Assembly: GCF_001540865.1 (NCBI RefSeq)
Contig: NC_033637.1
Location: 1,268,149 to 1,332,148, forward strand
Source: Ananas comosus
Taxonomy: Eukaryota; Streptophyta; Magnoliopsida; Poales; Bromeliaceae
DNA length: 64,000 bases
Direction of reading: 5' to 3'
Shown here: piece after piece, positions 42,302 through 54,514 of the stretch
Position numbering within the stretch: the first letter of the stretch is position 1
Layout: the number at the start of each line of letters is the position of its first letter
Program-made: the position numbers and the translations under genes
The notes under the pieces: generated by a model
Told to the model about the DNA's origin: nothing
The model's database searches: none
The model's input: the letters and a program-made list of their open reading frames with translations, nothing else

Positions 42302-44397
42302 AGTAAAAAGGCCTTTAAGGCTAAGAACTACATCCGTCCGTAGCGTCAACTCACCTCGCCACTCTCATCCCCCTAGCGGGCACTCTGAATGAGCATCTCA
42401 GACAACAAAGAGCAGTAAACTCCCCTGCACTTCCTCTCGGAGGTATTAATCATAGAGGGTCAGTACCACGGCGTCTTTACTTTTATTAGGTAGGAGACGT
42501 AGTGCTTCAATTCTTCTCTATAAAGGTAGTAAGCTCGTTAGAGTTAGTTTTAACCACTATCGAAGACCCCTTGTATAAAACATGGAACCATTTTGTATTT
42601 CACAAATAAATTTGTTACTTTTCAAAATACGATCTAGAAGACTTAATTGACGGCATACTTCAAGGATTTAGGACATATCTCCGATCATATAATCGGGATT
42701 ATTACAGTTAAAGTATCTTAACACTTCACTTTCTCTTTTCTTGTTGGAGGTGAAGCTTACCGGAAGTTAACTTTTTACGGTCTAGGAACACCTGGTCTTT
42801 GACCTTTACACGTTCTCTGACTAAAGGAAGCTACCCGCTGACGTTCTCTACGTAGTATGGTACCAGGAGATCGTTAGCCGTGGGGTTATCGGAGATGATA
42901 AAAAACTAAAACTGATCGGAAAAGTTAACGGAATGACCTTAGTCGAGTTAAACTTTATCTTTCTTCACTCACAAGATTAGTAAATTTTCTGGTGTGATGG
43001 AAACAGTAGTCTTAGTTAGAAAATTTCGTTATTATAGTTTACTACACGTGTCGTATTGTCACCTCTACTAACACAAGAGGTTTTGGCTTCTGTTTTTTCT
43101 TATCAATTTCTTCGTAAAATATGATCGAAAAATTCAAATCATTTTATTACATTTACTCTACGATATTCCTTGGATATATCTCGGAGTACTTCCTGAATCG
43201 GGTGACGTTTGTAGTTTAATCAGTTACACCGTAGTGTAACGTGTGCTTTCTTTTAAAGGACTATGTGAGTATATGGCTCTAAACGGTTAAACAACTTTGT
43301 TTACAAAGGGAATACCTTTCGGTCACTATTAAACCGGAAGATTAGGTACGGATGTACTCCCAACAAAATGTTTGATGACCCGTTCAATCCCCCAATATGT
43401 TCGATGCATTTAACGAACAGTGTGTGCGTGTACGGTTAAAGTCAGAATTGTACAGATAAAATGGAATAATAGTTTGTCCAATCCAAGTTCACTGAGTACA
43501 AAATTTTACACAACGTTGTTGGAGATATACTAGAATTTTTAATAAAAGGTGGCTTAGGAAACATGTTTCCTGTTGATGAAAGACTCACGATGAAATCAGA
43601 TTTAGTCGTTTATACGTCAATTCATGGTGTGTTCCTTTATGTTCGCGGCGTGAACAACGCTTCGTTTCTCGAAGAACAAGTAATCGTGGTTTCCAATGTA
43701 CTTTCCTAGTCTTCGGCAACGCAGTTAAAGTCCTATTTATGGTTCTTGTAATTACGATCGTTTTAGCCAAAGGCACGTGTACCCTTGCGGCTTTATTACC
43801 TACTAGAGGTTGGTTAGAGGTGATAACTCCAAAGTGAGGCTCATTGTATATATGGATGAGATATGTTTCATCTTTAGTTTTCTTTGCGGTACTAAGGTGT
43901 GAGGTGAAGTTCACCTGGGAGTAATTTCATAGCCTTCTCGTGTTGGTGGCTGAGGTGGTAGAATTTAGTGTTTTCCTCTTCTTTTTCGTCCCGTTTCCCT
44001 TTGTTTTGGACGATGTAGGTACTTTCTACCGCTCCAGTAATTACCGCGAATCCCGTTTGGGAGGCCGCTCCGATTATTCGGGCTAGACCTCGTGGGAGGC
44101 TGGGTTTATAGCGCAGGCCAACGACGAATGAGACCGAACGAGGCTCCATCTCCTTTTCATTGACTCGCTTCACTGGTAGTAGCAATCCAGTGCCTTAACT
44201 CTAAATCTCGCTTTTCGCGTCTTCTTCTTCTTCTTCTTCTTCTTCTTCTCCTCCTCCTCATCACCCTCTCTACTGACTACTCTCTCTCTCCAGCTAATCG
44301 CAATGGCTTCCCTAACCACCTCGAGCTTTTTGGGATCTCCCCAGCCTCTGCTTCTCGAGAAGCGATCCTGGTCTCTGCGCTCGAAGCAGGAGTTGTA
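42302..44397. CDS. COA1-like (DUF1783) mitochondrial protein, 4 exons, 208 aa (mirrored)
   Basis: Read right to left. Exons: 44397-44306, 44161-44009, 42934-42747, 42495-42302; phases consistent, TGA at 42,304-42,302. It starts MLRTKLASLVLAKSSSS, an amphipathic presequence. A single membrane segment follows within RRVLQIGLISLAGGFALSAI. The conserved core includes INDLAIFHGCSSKAIEKAS, IARGPWYDASLAVAHRR, SVSCTFPVSGPQGSGIFQLK and FLRHHDWEILIMEALL. This is the plant cytochrome-oxidase-assembly COA1/TIM21-like family; the biochemical role in plants is inferred from yeast Coa1, which acts in complex IV assembly. Identification rests on remembered plant homologues. Confidence 0.87.
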
Positions 44398-45223
44398 GAG
44401 AGGGGAAGCGAAAGAGGAAAGAGGAGAGGTCGCAAACACGCTGAGCACACAATTGTCCGGGCAATAAGTTATTGCCCGGCCCAGCCTGGGCGGGGCAAAC
44501 GATGTCATGTGTTCGGCATGATCGGATGATCCGGGAAATTGTCCGGTATGTACTATCCCGATTGGAATACCCGGCAAGACCCTCAACCTAACTCGGCATT
44601 TTTTCACAATAATCTTACTATAGGTATTTGATGGCTGGCAGGAGTCTCGTTCACCTTTTCTTAAACCACCAATCATAGGCTCTAGGTTCAACCTTAGGAT
44701 CAACTAAATTTAAAGATCGATTTAAATAAAAATTTACTTTATTTGCTTCGCCCATCGCACGATGGATAGTGAGTTTCTTTTCTTACTATAGATATTTGAT
44801 TTGTTCAGAACATAGAATCAACAAAATAGTGCTTTGCTTAGTTTAACATTGGATGTAAGAGTGGAGCATATGAGGTGAAACCTCAGTGTAATAAGTTAGT
44901 TGAAGGGCTAGATTATCTATTTCTGAGATCCTTAGAGATTAATTGTCGAAGTTGAATGACGATTTGGGGCACAAGTCTGCACTTACATAGAAGAATTTTG
45001 GTTTTTTTCCCTTTTTTTAATTCTCGAAGTTCACCGAAGCATCTACCGTGTAGGGTGTCGAAACGTTCTCCTCGTGCGTTGTTAAGGTTTCAAAGTAGAG
45101 TTCATTGGTTAAACCGAATAAATTTAGTGTTTTTAATGTGTTCTCTAACTTGGTAGTTATTGTATACTCGTGTGGGGAATTAAAAATTTTTGACCGTGTC
45201 GTCTTTTTTCTTACAGTGTTTTT
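44398..45223. other. Mirrored spacer between COA1-like and NT-C2 genes, with SINE
   Basis: Holds the COA1-like promoter (an inverted CCGGGCAATAAGTTATTGCCCGG at about 44,457-44,479) and a SINE. No exon was seen. Confidence 0.55.
44629..44785. mobile_element. tRNA-derived SINE copy (mirrored)
   Basis: The complement reads box A, box B (GTTGGAATCC), the body, and the end AAATGAAATAAACGAAGC followed by GGGTAGCGTGCTACC. It is the cleanest copy for showing the plain-complement relation to the normal copy at 60,065. Confidence 0.9.
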
Positions 45224-45267
45224 GATTTACCCTGAAGGTTTGGGTAAAGAGGGGTCTTGTGTGGGTC

Positions 45268-45300
<33 letters not shown>

Positions 45301-46794
45301 TAGACAATAAAAATAATCATCATCATCATAAAAATGAGAGGAGTAAACCTGGGTTAGAGAAGTAGTTTAGGAGCATGAGAAGGAAGAGGTGTTCGCGGCG
45401 TGGGTGAGACGGGGAGGTGTAGACGCGCCGAAAGCGCTCGAGTTAGAGGCGGAGGAATTAGTCGCTCAAGTTCAGGTTCAGGTTTGAGTCCAGGTTCGAG
45501 TTCGAGTTTGAGGGGAGGTGGGGGAAGGAGTTTTGGAGGTGCAGGAGTAGGTCCAGTAGAGGGGGAGAGGTCGTGAAGAGAAGCTCATAGGCGTCCTTGA
45601 GCAGGAGGTGGAAGAGGCGCAGCTTAAGGAGCCGCTAGAGGTAGTCTTCCGTGCCGAAGAGCAGCGGCAGCCGCGGCTACGAAAGCCGCAGCTTCGACAG
45701 CCTCCCCCCGGCGGCGCTGCTGTGCCACGGAAAGAGCTAACACTACTTCAGCGGCAGCAGAAGCGGCAGCAGCCAGCCGTCACACCTCAACGGCTGCTAG
45801 CTCAAGCTCAAGAGCTAGCACTACTTCGGGGCCAGCCTGGCCTAACTTGACCGGACGGCTCGGCTCGGTCAGCGGCCGGCTCAAGCCTCCGTCGAGTCTA
45901 GTCCATCCGTCCTCTTCGTTGGCGAGAACAATGCGAAAGAAAGGGGACGCAGATGTATAGCAATTTCATCAATCCATATTTACGTGCCTCTGGGGAGTTG
46001 ATGACACGCAAAACTTTACCCGGGGAAGTTGATTATTAAAATGATAAACTCCCTAGAATTAGTTAGTTTAGCTTTTAAAATGATTTAAAATGACACTAAG
46101 GTGTTTACTTCCACGTTATTATTTATTGAATTAATAAGTTTAAAGAAGTAAATTGACCAATACCACCCCCTAGACAAAGTTGTACCCAGAATAATGCAGA
46201 AAATAGTTATATCAAAGCTTTAACCTTGATAGTGTTTGCAGAACACGTGTATGGATACGAGAGCGATAAGAGAAGGAGCTAGTAGGCTGTTATGTGCGAA
46301 TCCCAATCCCAAGGGGGCGAGCGCTAGGGCGGCTCCTGCTCCGAGCAGCAAAAGGGCGGTTTGAACCCTAAGTTTAAGGGTTGCCAGCGCTCGAGCGGCT
46401 CTAGGTGCACCTTGCAGGGGTCTAGCGTTAGGCGCCGCAGCTGCTCGCTGTGGGTGTGCCGCTTCGAGGCGTCCTAGCGCGCGAGCAGCGAAGATCTTAT
46501 CACATCTTTCTAGAGCAGCTTGCGCCGCCGCGGGGCCCTGTGCACATGCCGGGCGCACACGAGGGGGGCCGTGGGGAAGCAGGAGGTGGGGTGCTAGTGC
46601 GGGGCGGGGAGGTAGCGGCCCCTGTACGGGCACTAGACCACGTGGACGTCCGTGTGGTGCGTGGCGCAGGCGGCGCGCGCCTACGGGCGGTGCACAGGCT
46701 GGTCGAAGGAGAAGGTTACCTTGTTGTGTAAAAACCTCCTCGAGAACAAGGGCCCTAGAAGATCTTCGGCCCGAGACACAACCTGGAACAGGTA
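45224..46794. CDS. NT-C2 (EEIG1/EHBP1 N-terminal) domain protein, 2 exons, 422 aa (mirrored)
   Basis: Read right to left. Exons 46794-46254 and 45951-45224, with a 302-bp GT..AG intron; TAG at 45,226-45,224. An N-terminal C2-like domain spans about residues 22-170: NVLFHWKRKLVGHVAGIRAR, VCLQVHQITGMSPAMEGRGV, GAAAFDEIFLHYSRS, and CDLGTFHVDLGELATV. It is followed by FITIE repeats, an acidic EIAEEFDAEKVEDEFLRILE block, and DLNSLIKEAEIELAKAAQMW. It ends with an AAT-coded poly-Asn tract and GFGSPI-like FGSPI. Plant NT-C2 proteins include PMI1 relatives; this one is shorter, and I cannot assign a precise role. Confidence 0.87.
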
Positions 46795-47304
46795 ATAACG
46801 CACACACGCACTCTCTCTCTCTCCTAACTCTAATTCACCCAACTTCTCCTCATTTATTCACAAAAATTCTCTCACCACTCCACCTCTACTAGTAGTAAAC
46901 TCACTGTACCACACAAAGTTTTAATTCACTACCCACAATCTCTTCCCTTTCTCAACGTAACCAACCGTCCCTTATTACTAAACCTTTCTCCTTAATTCGT
47001 TTCGTCAATCTCATCCAAATCAACAAATTAGAATCGTGTACTAATTAATTCTCCCCGTTCGAAATTTCTCTTCCCTAAAATATTTCTAGTGATTTTCCCT
47101 TATTAGTGTACACTACATCTTTCCTCCTTCCTATTTGTCGTGACAACCAACGATTTGTATAGCGTCTCAAAGTGAGTTCCATGACCTGAAGTTAACCGAT
47201 ATTAACTAGAGTTAGTATTTTAAACAACGTTAATTAATCGTGTACGTAATTGTTTGTCACAAAAAGTAAAGATAGTTCAATAACAGAATTTAAAATTAAT
47301 TATT
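46795..47304. other. Mirrored promoter/5' region of the NT-C2 gene
   Basis: A (CT)n leader lies just above the start codon; the remainder is AT-rich up to the N. No TATA box was assigned with confidence. Confidence 0.45.
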
Positions 47305-47305
47305 N
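47305..47305. other. Single ambiguous base marking a sequence join
   Basis: The only N in the window. Text to the left is mirrored; text to the right is normal and starts in the middle of a hAT element, so this is an assembly junction. Confidence 0.9.
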
Positions 47306-47442
47306 CTCGAAATTAGGCTCGCTCGAGCTCGGCTCGAATTAATTTCAAGCCGAGCTTGAGCCTAGATTTAGGCTCGAAATTAATTTCAAGCCGAATTTGA
47401 GCTGACATAAGCTCGCTCGAGCTCGGCTCATTTCCACCCCTA
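47306..47442 (+). mobile_element. 3' end of a hAT element, cut at the N
   Basis: Nearly identical (I count about one difference) to the last 137 bases of the element ending at 25,027, including the terminal CCACCCCTA. Its 5' part and first target duplication are missing. Confidence 0.88.
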
Positions 47443-48700
47443 TTCAGAAGTGGTGGAGGACAAAACAAGCCAACTAAGCAGCTCTTCGTTTTCTGCTTTG
47501 TTTTCTGCGTGTAAAGAGACAGCATTATTGGATTTTCAATAGATTCTCTGTTCATTTTTTTCTTTTTTAACTAAGATATAGAATTTGCAGTCGATTTGAA
47601 GAATATATGCTTCACCTGAAAGGGACAGTGAGTGCTCAGTAGAATGTAAGATTTAAGTAACTCAGATAATTTACAATCAAACACCATTTAAATTGGGGAT
47701 AGTTAGCATGCATTTACATTCCTACCAAATTTGAATTTTCGCATTTTTTCCTCAATGTTTGCAATTTTATTTCTCCGAGTCGAGTAATGTTCGTCCACAT
47801 GCACTAATTTTTTACCGTTAAGATTATTCTGTTTTTTAAGAGTTTGTAGTCTTGGAATTTTTTCAATTGACGCAAAGTTTTAAAAATTAGAGAGATATAT
47901 TTAATCAGGTACCATGTAATAAATATATAATTTTATAGATACTATTATACTTTTATTATCAAAAAAAAGAAAGTTTTTTTAAGGGGAAAAAGATAAAGAA
48001 GCTGAATAAAAAATAGGAGTGCTTGTGAATTTACAGCTCACACGCGCTCCCGAGTTAATGAGTCTTTGGTCAAACTCTCGGACCATTGACTCATTCCACA
48101 ACGAGAACACTACGAGCACGATATATGGTTTTTCTTTTTTTTCCTGCCGAAAAAAGACAACGAAATTTCTAAGTTAAAGAGGTCAAAAGCAATTTAAAAA
48201 AAAATTGTAGATCAACATCCGTGTATGTATTCGTGTAAAACGGAAATGTCGCTAAAGAAGATCAAGAGAGAGTTTTAAGTTGTAAATGCGAAATGTAATG
48301 TAGTAATAAAGGTTTCATATTTAGCATCTCTTGGTGGTTCGACGAGTAATTCGATCAAAAAGTTTCAACAAGATTTTGTTCAATTTCTTTTTAACGTAGA
48401 ATAGGTAAAGTGATAATGATTAGTAAATACGAATTGGTTAGATACTCAGCATGTCAATATTTAGAATATTAAGAGCAAATTAATAATTTGTGAGTAGAGC
48501 GAGGAACTTGTAAATTAGAGGAGCAGTATAGTGGGCTTCATGGCCCATGGCACAATGGGCCAGCCCAAGGCCCAGTAGAATCTTTCTTTTTGGGCCTTTC
48601 TGAAGGATAGTTAAAGCTCAATTTGGTCAAAGTGCGTAAATGGAACTGAAAGGCTCTTCAGCTGAGTTCTGTTTGAAATTAAGAAGAGGACTATGAATTA
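47443..48700. other. AT-rich intergenic DNA
   Basis: No gene. At 48,541-48,595 there are several GGCCCA site-II-like motifs, common in plant promoters, but no gene follows closely. Confidence 0.5.
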
Positions 48701-48701
48701 G

Positions 48702-49225
48702 GGGTGTCAACGAGCCGAACACGAGCGAGCTGGTCTGGCTCGTGTTTGACTTATTTTATAAATGAGCCGATTCGGTTCATTAAAATATCGAGCCGAAAAA
48801 TTCAACTCGCGTTCAGCTCATTTATTAATGAGCCGTACAAGAACCGGCTTACGGACAATGAGTTAAAACAATTAGAAAGGATATATATAGAAAATAAATT
48901 TGTGAGATCTTACTCATTAGATTTTGATCTAATGGTTGAAATTTTACAAACAGATGGGCTTTTTTATATTTGAGTTGGACTAAAAATCAAAGAATAAAAA
49001 TATGTATTATATTTATATATAAATATTAAATATTTATATAAATATAAAAATATATATATATCCAAGCTGTTATCGAGCCGAACACAAACGAACTGACCCC
49101 AGGTCTTAGCTTGTTTATTAAACGAGCTGAAAAACTCAGCTTGCTTAGTCAATTTGATCTCGAGCTCATTTCGAACCAAACACGAACCGGCTCGAAAACA
49201 GCGAGCTAGATTATCCCCCAACTAG
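48702..49225 (+). mobile_element. Degenerate hAT-type MITE
   Basis: Begins TAGGGGTGTCAACGAGCCGA, a typical plant hAT end in natural orientation, contains GAGCCGAACACGAGC-type sub-terminal repeats on both sides, and ends near CGAGCTAGATTATCCCCCAA. Target duplication not resolved. Confidence 0.65.
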
Positions 49226-49886
49226 GAACGAAGTGGACTATAGTAGATTTGAAACATCCTTTTTAATCTATATTTGGCTCAAATGTGTTAGAAACGGCAT
49301 TTCTATTTTAGAAAAATTGATAATTTTTAAGCCAAATCAAATGTGAAATCATTCAATGAAACTTCTTCCTCTACCGCCACCAACACCACATCGTTTGCTA
49401 ATCGCCGTGATGTCACGTAACCACCTTTAGTGTTTGCACTACAATTCCATCTTCTTCTTGTTTGCATCAACATGACCACACTAACGACTACCACAGTTGT
49501 CGCAACTTATCGCCATAGTTCTCTATATGATCTTCTACGAATATTGTTAGTGTAGTAATCTGTACAATGTAAAAGAAAAAAAAAAAAACGATGAAAGAAG
49601 CAACAATAACGAATGAGATTCAATTTGTCGATAAAGAAATGTAACAGCTAAAGAAAGTGCAAAAAAAATTCGGTTTGATTCAAATAAAAAAATATATATT
49701 TATATGGAGAACTTGAGCTGATTAAGAGGAACCCATACTCAACAATGATTAGTTTGGTTCAAGCAAAAAATGAGAAAAATTCGGTTCAATTTAAGCAAAG
49801 AAAAAAAAAATATACGGATGATTTGAATTGTTTTGGGATGGAACCCACATCCAACAACGAAAAAAATATTACCCTATGACAAATTT

Positions 49887-49902
<16 letters not shown>

Positions 49903-49919
<17 letters not shown>

Positions 49920-50328
49920 TTGACAAATTATATAAATATTATCATGAAGGTGGTGCTTTTGAGTTTTTAGCCATTGAATGATGAGATGTGAGGTTGAGAT
50001 GATGGTGGTAGGTGGAATAGTGTTTGATCCAAAGACTATTAGCAATCAAGGAGTAGATCCAAGGGCTAGAAATTTAGAAGTACCAAGGGATTGGTACTTC
50101 TAAAAGTATTCTAGCTGTGCTCTTACAAGCACCAAGCACTTTGTGCTTGTAAATTTTTTACCGTTATATCTATGCCTTTGATCATTTTTATCCGTTAGAT
50201 TATACTATTCAACCAACCACCCACTCAACCCTAGGGGGCCCACATCATCCTAACCGCACATTCCTTAATTCAAGGGTCAAAAACTTACAAGCACCAAGTG
50301 CTTAGTACTTTTATAAGCAGCATAGCTG

Positions 50329-50335
<7 letters not shown>
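49903..50335 (+). mobile_element. Two adjacent MITEs of the CTACTATAC-type family
   Basis: The first, lacking a clear left end, finishes near 50,115. The second runs from about 50,105 to 50,335, with CTTACAAGCACCAAGCACTT facing the inverse at the right end and the shared CCGTTAGATTATACTATTCA core. Both resemble the element at 24,184. An (AT)n run follows at 50,333-50,370. Confidence 0.65.
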
Positions 50336-50372
<37 letters not shown>

Positions 50373-50756
50373 GTATGATTCATCATAAATGCAAAAACTC
50401 TCAAAAGATAATCAGATTATAAAAAAAAAAAAAAAAAAAGAAAAACTGGTGAGGTTACCTGTTGGCCAGCTTGGCTGAAGTGTCAAAGCAATAATGCCAG
50501 GAATACATAATTTTAATGGTGACAACCAAGCAAGATAAAATAGATGGTGAGCAGCAGTGACCACTGTAAGCCATTTTTAGGCCATTTTGGTCCCTGGCAA
50601 CGAACTTAGTCCCACTCCTCTTTAATTGTTGGACTCTTCTTAGTTCCCCCACACCCCACACGCCAGTAGATCCAAATCCACACCTAAATCCAATCCTCCT
50701 ATATCCACTCATTAAAAAAATTATTTCTAAACATAAAGTCAATGAGAAAAATATGT

Positions 50757-52300
50757 CAGATTCTTATTGAACTCTGACATGTAATTTATCTTCTTCAATA
50801 TACCACGTATTGTACTTTTAATTTGATACAAAATATACATATTTAATTTTCCTGAAAATTTATGCTGTTAGCACATAAGTACTTCTCGGATAAAAATAAC
50901 ATACACTTAACTCTTCACGAGGAAGAAAAAAGAGTAGAAAAATACGGAAGTGCATTTGGTTATTTCATTATTTTTTAACATCGTAATCTGATAAAATATT
51001 TTTGACCTTTTGAATAGGGTTAAATACATATTTCTTGATACTACCTATATCTAAGAAAAAATTTAAAATATTTAGATTTTTTTTGTGATTTTATTCTTCT
51101 TGTTTCACACGATATCAAAGCAAAGAGTTTTGAGTTCGAATTCTATAAAACTTCTAGTATAATTAATATTTTTTTTAGATTAAATTTATTTATTAAATAG
51201 ATTTAAAAATATTAAATTTAAATAAAAATTTAATATAAAATATTAAAAAATATCATCCTGAAGCAACTAGTATTTTGCGCTTCTCCTCCTATATTCCTGA
51301 GCGGAGCATTCCTAAGGTTTCATTTGGAATTGCGGAAAGATTGTGTTACGTGCGGTGGAAAAGTACAGTGAAAAAATATCATGTTTGTTTTCGTGCGTAA
51401 TATTGCGTTTCGCATATCGCGATTAGTCGGTTACCATATATTTTCTACGGTCTCACCGAAAAATACAGAAACATATTCCTATATACTTTTTTTTCAATTT
51501 TATTTTATCTAATAATATTTGATAGGTCTCAGATTCTTATTGAACTCTGACATGTAATTTATCTTCTTCAATATACCACGTATTGTACTTTTAATTTGAT
51601 ACAAAATATACATATTTAATTTTCCTGAAAATTTATGCTGTTAGCACATAAGTACTTCTCGGATAAAAATAACATACACTTAACTCTTCACGAGGAAGAA
51701 AAAAGAGTAGAAAAATACGGAAGTGCATTTGGTTATTTCATTATTTTTTAACATCGTAATCTGATAAAATATTTTTGACCTTTTGAATAGGGTTAAATAC
51801 ATATTTCTTAATTCTCACCGATATCTAAGAAAAATTTTAAAATATTTAGATTTTTTTTTGTGATTTTATTCTCCTCGTTTCACATGATATCAACGCAAAG
51901 AGTTTTGAGTTCGAATTTTATAAAACTTCTAGTATAATTAACATTTTTTTTAGATTAAATTTATTTATTAAATAGATTTAAAAATATTAAATTTAAATAA
52001 AAATTTAATATAAAATATTAAAAAATATCATCCTGAAACAACTAGTATTTTGCGCTTCTCCTCCTATATTCCTGAGCGGAGCATGCCTAAGGTTTCGTTT
52101 GGGATTGCGGAGAGATTGCGTTACGTGCGGTGGGAAAGTACGTTGGAAAAATATCTTATTTATTTTCGTGCGTAATATTACGTTCCGCATATTGCGATTA
52201 GTCGGTTACCATATATTTTCTACGATTTTATCGGAGAACGCCGAAATATATTTCTATATATTTTTTTCACAACTTTATTTTATCTAATAGTATTTGATAC
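50757..52300 (+). repeat. 773-bp tandem duplication carrying a MITE-like unit
   Basis: Copy 1 about 50,757-51,528; copy 2 about 51,530-52,300; offset 773 bases. The first 250 bases of each are virtually identical; later parts differ by scattered substitutions. Each copy contains CCTAAGGTTTCRTTTGG, and copy 2 is followed by CCAAACAAAGCCTAAGG, inverted termini of a short element related to the one at 59,790. The duplication ends about 780 bases before the STOP1-like start codon. Confidence 0.9.
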
Positions 52301-52658
52301 TCTTGATGCCAAACAAAGCCTAAGGCATAGATTAAGCACTAGTCCTATTGCATGGGGCTCCATTATTCTAAGCTTTTTTTCTTCGTCTCGGCGCAAGTAA
52401 ACAAAGCAAGCGCGAGGTCAAACGCCCATGAGGTAGAGAGAGAGAGAGAGAGAGAGGGCATGGGCGGAGGAGAGAGAAAGCTCTTCCCCTTTTCTGAGAC
52501 GTGGGGTCATCGTGACGGTGGGTTCTATGGATTACGACGCATTAAATTAGCTATTCCGATAGGAGATCGGGGTAAGATCTTGATGGGCTCCCGCTTCGTA
52601 GAAGTTGGAGCTTCTCTTGTTCCGTTCCCTTCTTCGATCGCATCGAATCGCCTCTTCG

Positions 52659-53031
52659 GTGAGTTGTTTCTCAGATTTCTCTCTTTTGATCGCCTTTTTT
52701 GATGGATTTTGGTGAGGGGTATGCGAAAAGACGAGGTTTTGGGAGCAACCCGTGTGTAAATAGTCGTAGCTTTTTGGGTATTTGTTTGTGGGGATGTGTA
52801 AAGGCTAGGGTTTTGGATCTCCTTGATTCGTGTTAGTAGATCTGTTTTGGGAGTTCTTCGTGGCTTTGTTTTGATCCAAAAATAATCCTTTTTGTATGCT
52901 TGGAGTTCAGATTCTGAATTGGGAATTAATTTATACTCTTGATTTAGCTTTTCCAGCTTAGTATGTTAGTTAGATTCTGTATGAGCTTCTCTAATGCTTG
53001 CTTTTTTGACTTAATTTGTGTCTTTGCACAG
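52659..53031 (+). other. 5' UTR intron of the STOP1-like gene
   Basis: Donor CTTCG|GTGAGTTG and acceptor TTTGCACAG|AGTAG bracket a T-rich stretch, 50 bases before the start codon. A leader intron is common in this family. The first exon probably starts near the (GA)n run at 52,436-52,456. Inferred from splice consensus only. Confidence 0.6.
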
Positions 53032-53083
53032 AGTAGAACTTGTGGTTTCACATCTGAGAAAGAAAAGAGAGAGAGCTCTTTGA

Positions 53084-54514
53084 ATGGATCCAACAAATAG
53101 GAGACCAGTTTATGAAAATTCGTCCAATATGGTTGACCCATCTGGAAATTTCAACCCAAATCAGCTTTACTCCCAATTTGATTCAGGAAATTTATGCTTT
53201 GATTCGAGAATGAAACAACCCCTTCTCGAATTTCCCGCTTCATTCGACAACCCAACCATTCAGCGAATCGAATCTGCTCCTTTTGTTAACAACCAGGCCA
53301 TGAATTGGGATCCAAGGGCAATGCTTACCAACCTCTCCTTCCTTGAGCAGAAGATCCACCAGCTCCAAGATTTGATCCGTTCGATCATTACAGATGAAGC
53401 CCAGTTCTCCGTCCAACCGAATGAGCTCGCTGCACAGCAACAGCTCGTAACTGCGGATTTAACTTGTATCATAATTCAGCTGATCTCCACTGCTGGAACA
53501 CTTCTCCCCTCGGTGAAGAATACCATCGTTGCGAATAGTCCGCCAATTCAACAGTTGGCAAGCATAATTGGTTCAACCTCGAGTTCTGGTTCAAATGGTG
53601 CTTCGCATCAAAATAAGGACTTCTCTTCAGAGGGACAAACTAATAAAGAATATGAGGATATGCTCAGAGATTTGAGTGAAAATGGGATTGAGGGCATCGA
53701 CCCGATTCAGGTCGAAGATCAAGAGGTCAAAGACAGCGAAGACGGGGGTGCAGATGGAGAGAACCTTCCACCTGGATCATACGAAGTCTTACAACTGGAA
53801 AAAGAGGAGATTTTAGCACCCCACACCCATTTTTGTTCAATCTGTGGGAAAGGGTTTAAACGTGATGCGAATCTAAGGATGCATATGAGAGGCCACGGAG
53901 ATGAATACAAGACCCCTGCGGCCCTTGCCAAGCCTACTAAAGAGGCAAGTTCTGAGCCGGTCCTTGTCAAGAGGTACTCATGCCCGTTTATTGGGTGCAA
54001 AAGGAATAAGGAGCACAAGAAATTCCACCCATTGAAGACGATTTTATGTGTAAAAAACCATTATAAAAGGACCCACTGTGATAAGAGATATACTTGCAGT
54101 AGATGCAACACTAAGAAGTTTTCGGTGATTGCCGATCTCAAGACGCATGAGAAGCACTGCGGCCGCGATAAATGGCTTTGCTCATGCGGAACAACATTTT
54201 CTAGAAAGGATAAGCTTTTTGGGCATGTGGCTCTTTTCCAAGGCCATACACCGGCACTCCCTTCGGAGGAAACAAAAGTTAAAGAGATCAATAAAGTTGA
54301 GGGCGTGTCCACAAAATCCGTCGAACACCAAGACGTTCTAGACATTAAAGCTCTCGATAATGATCGTGAATACTTCTCTCCTATGAACTTTGATTCGTTC
54401 AACTTCGGAGGGCTTGATGAATTCCCAAGAACGGCCTTTGATCCCTCGGAGAGTTCATTCTTGTTCCTTCCTCCTGGATCGTGTGGCTTCGATCAAAAGA
54501 ACGGAGAGAACTGA
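53084..54514 (+). CDS. STOP1-like: STOP1-type C2H2 zinc-finger transcription factor, 476 aa
   Basis: One uninterrupted coding exon. Residues 1-240 are low-complexity and Gln/Asn/Ser-rich, with a predicted helical segment (NLSFLEQKIHQLQDLIRSII). Four zinc fingers follow: HFCSICGKGFKRDANLRMHM (from about 249), YSCPFIGCKRNKEHKKFHPL with KNHYKRTH (from about 297), YTCSRCNTKKFSVIADLKTH, and WLCSCGTTFSRKDKLFGHVA. This finger set is diagnostic of STOP1/STOP2 (ART1) proteins, nuclear factors that switch on aluminium- and proton-tolerance genes such as ALMT1-type malate transporters. The start ATG is the first after the leader intron; length fits the family. STOP1 versus STOP2 cannot be decided here. 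Confidence 0.96.
   Translation: MDPTNRRPVYENSSNMVDPSGNFNPNQLYSQFDSGNLCFDSRMKQPLLEFPASFDNPTIQRIESAPFVNNQAMNWDPRAMLTNLSFLEQKIHQLQDLIRSIITDEAQFSVQPNELAAQQQLVTADLTCIIIQLISTAGTLLPSVKNTIVANSPPIQQLASIIGSTSSSGSNGASHQNKDFSSEGQTNKEYEDMLRDLSENGIEGIDPIQVEDQEVKDSEDGGADGENLPPGSYEVLQLEKEEILAPHTHFCSICGKGFKRDANLRMHMRGHGDEYKTPAALAKPTKEASSEPVLVKRYSCPFIGCKRNKEHKKFHPLKTILCVKNHYKRTHCDKRYTCSRCNTKKFSVIADLKTHEKHCGRDKWLCSCGTTFSRKDKLFGHVALFQGHTPALPSEETKVKEINKVEGVSTKSVEHQDVLDIKALDNDREYFSPMNFDSFNFGGLDEFPRTAFDPSESSFLFLPPGSCGFDQKNGEN

Noticed and set aside
45288..45316. Poly-Asn plus-strand frame as a separate gene
   Set aside because: The ATA/AAT tract is the poly-Asn C-terminal part of the mirrored NT-C2 protein.
46220..46807. 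195-aa minus-strand frame
   Set aside because: Shadow of exon 1 of the mirrored NT-C2 gene; no family resemblance as printed.
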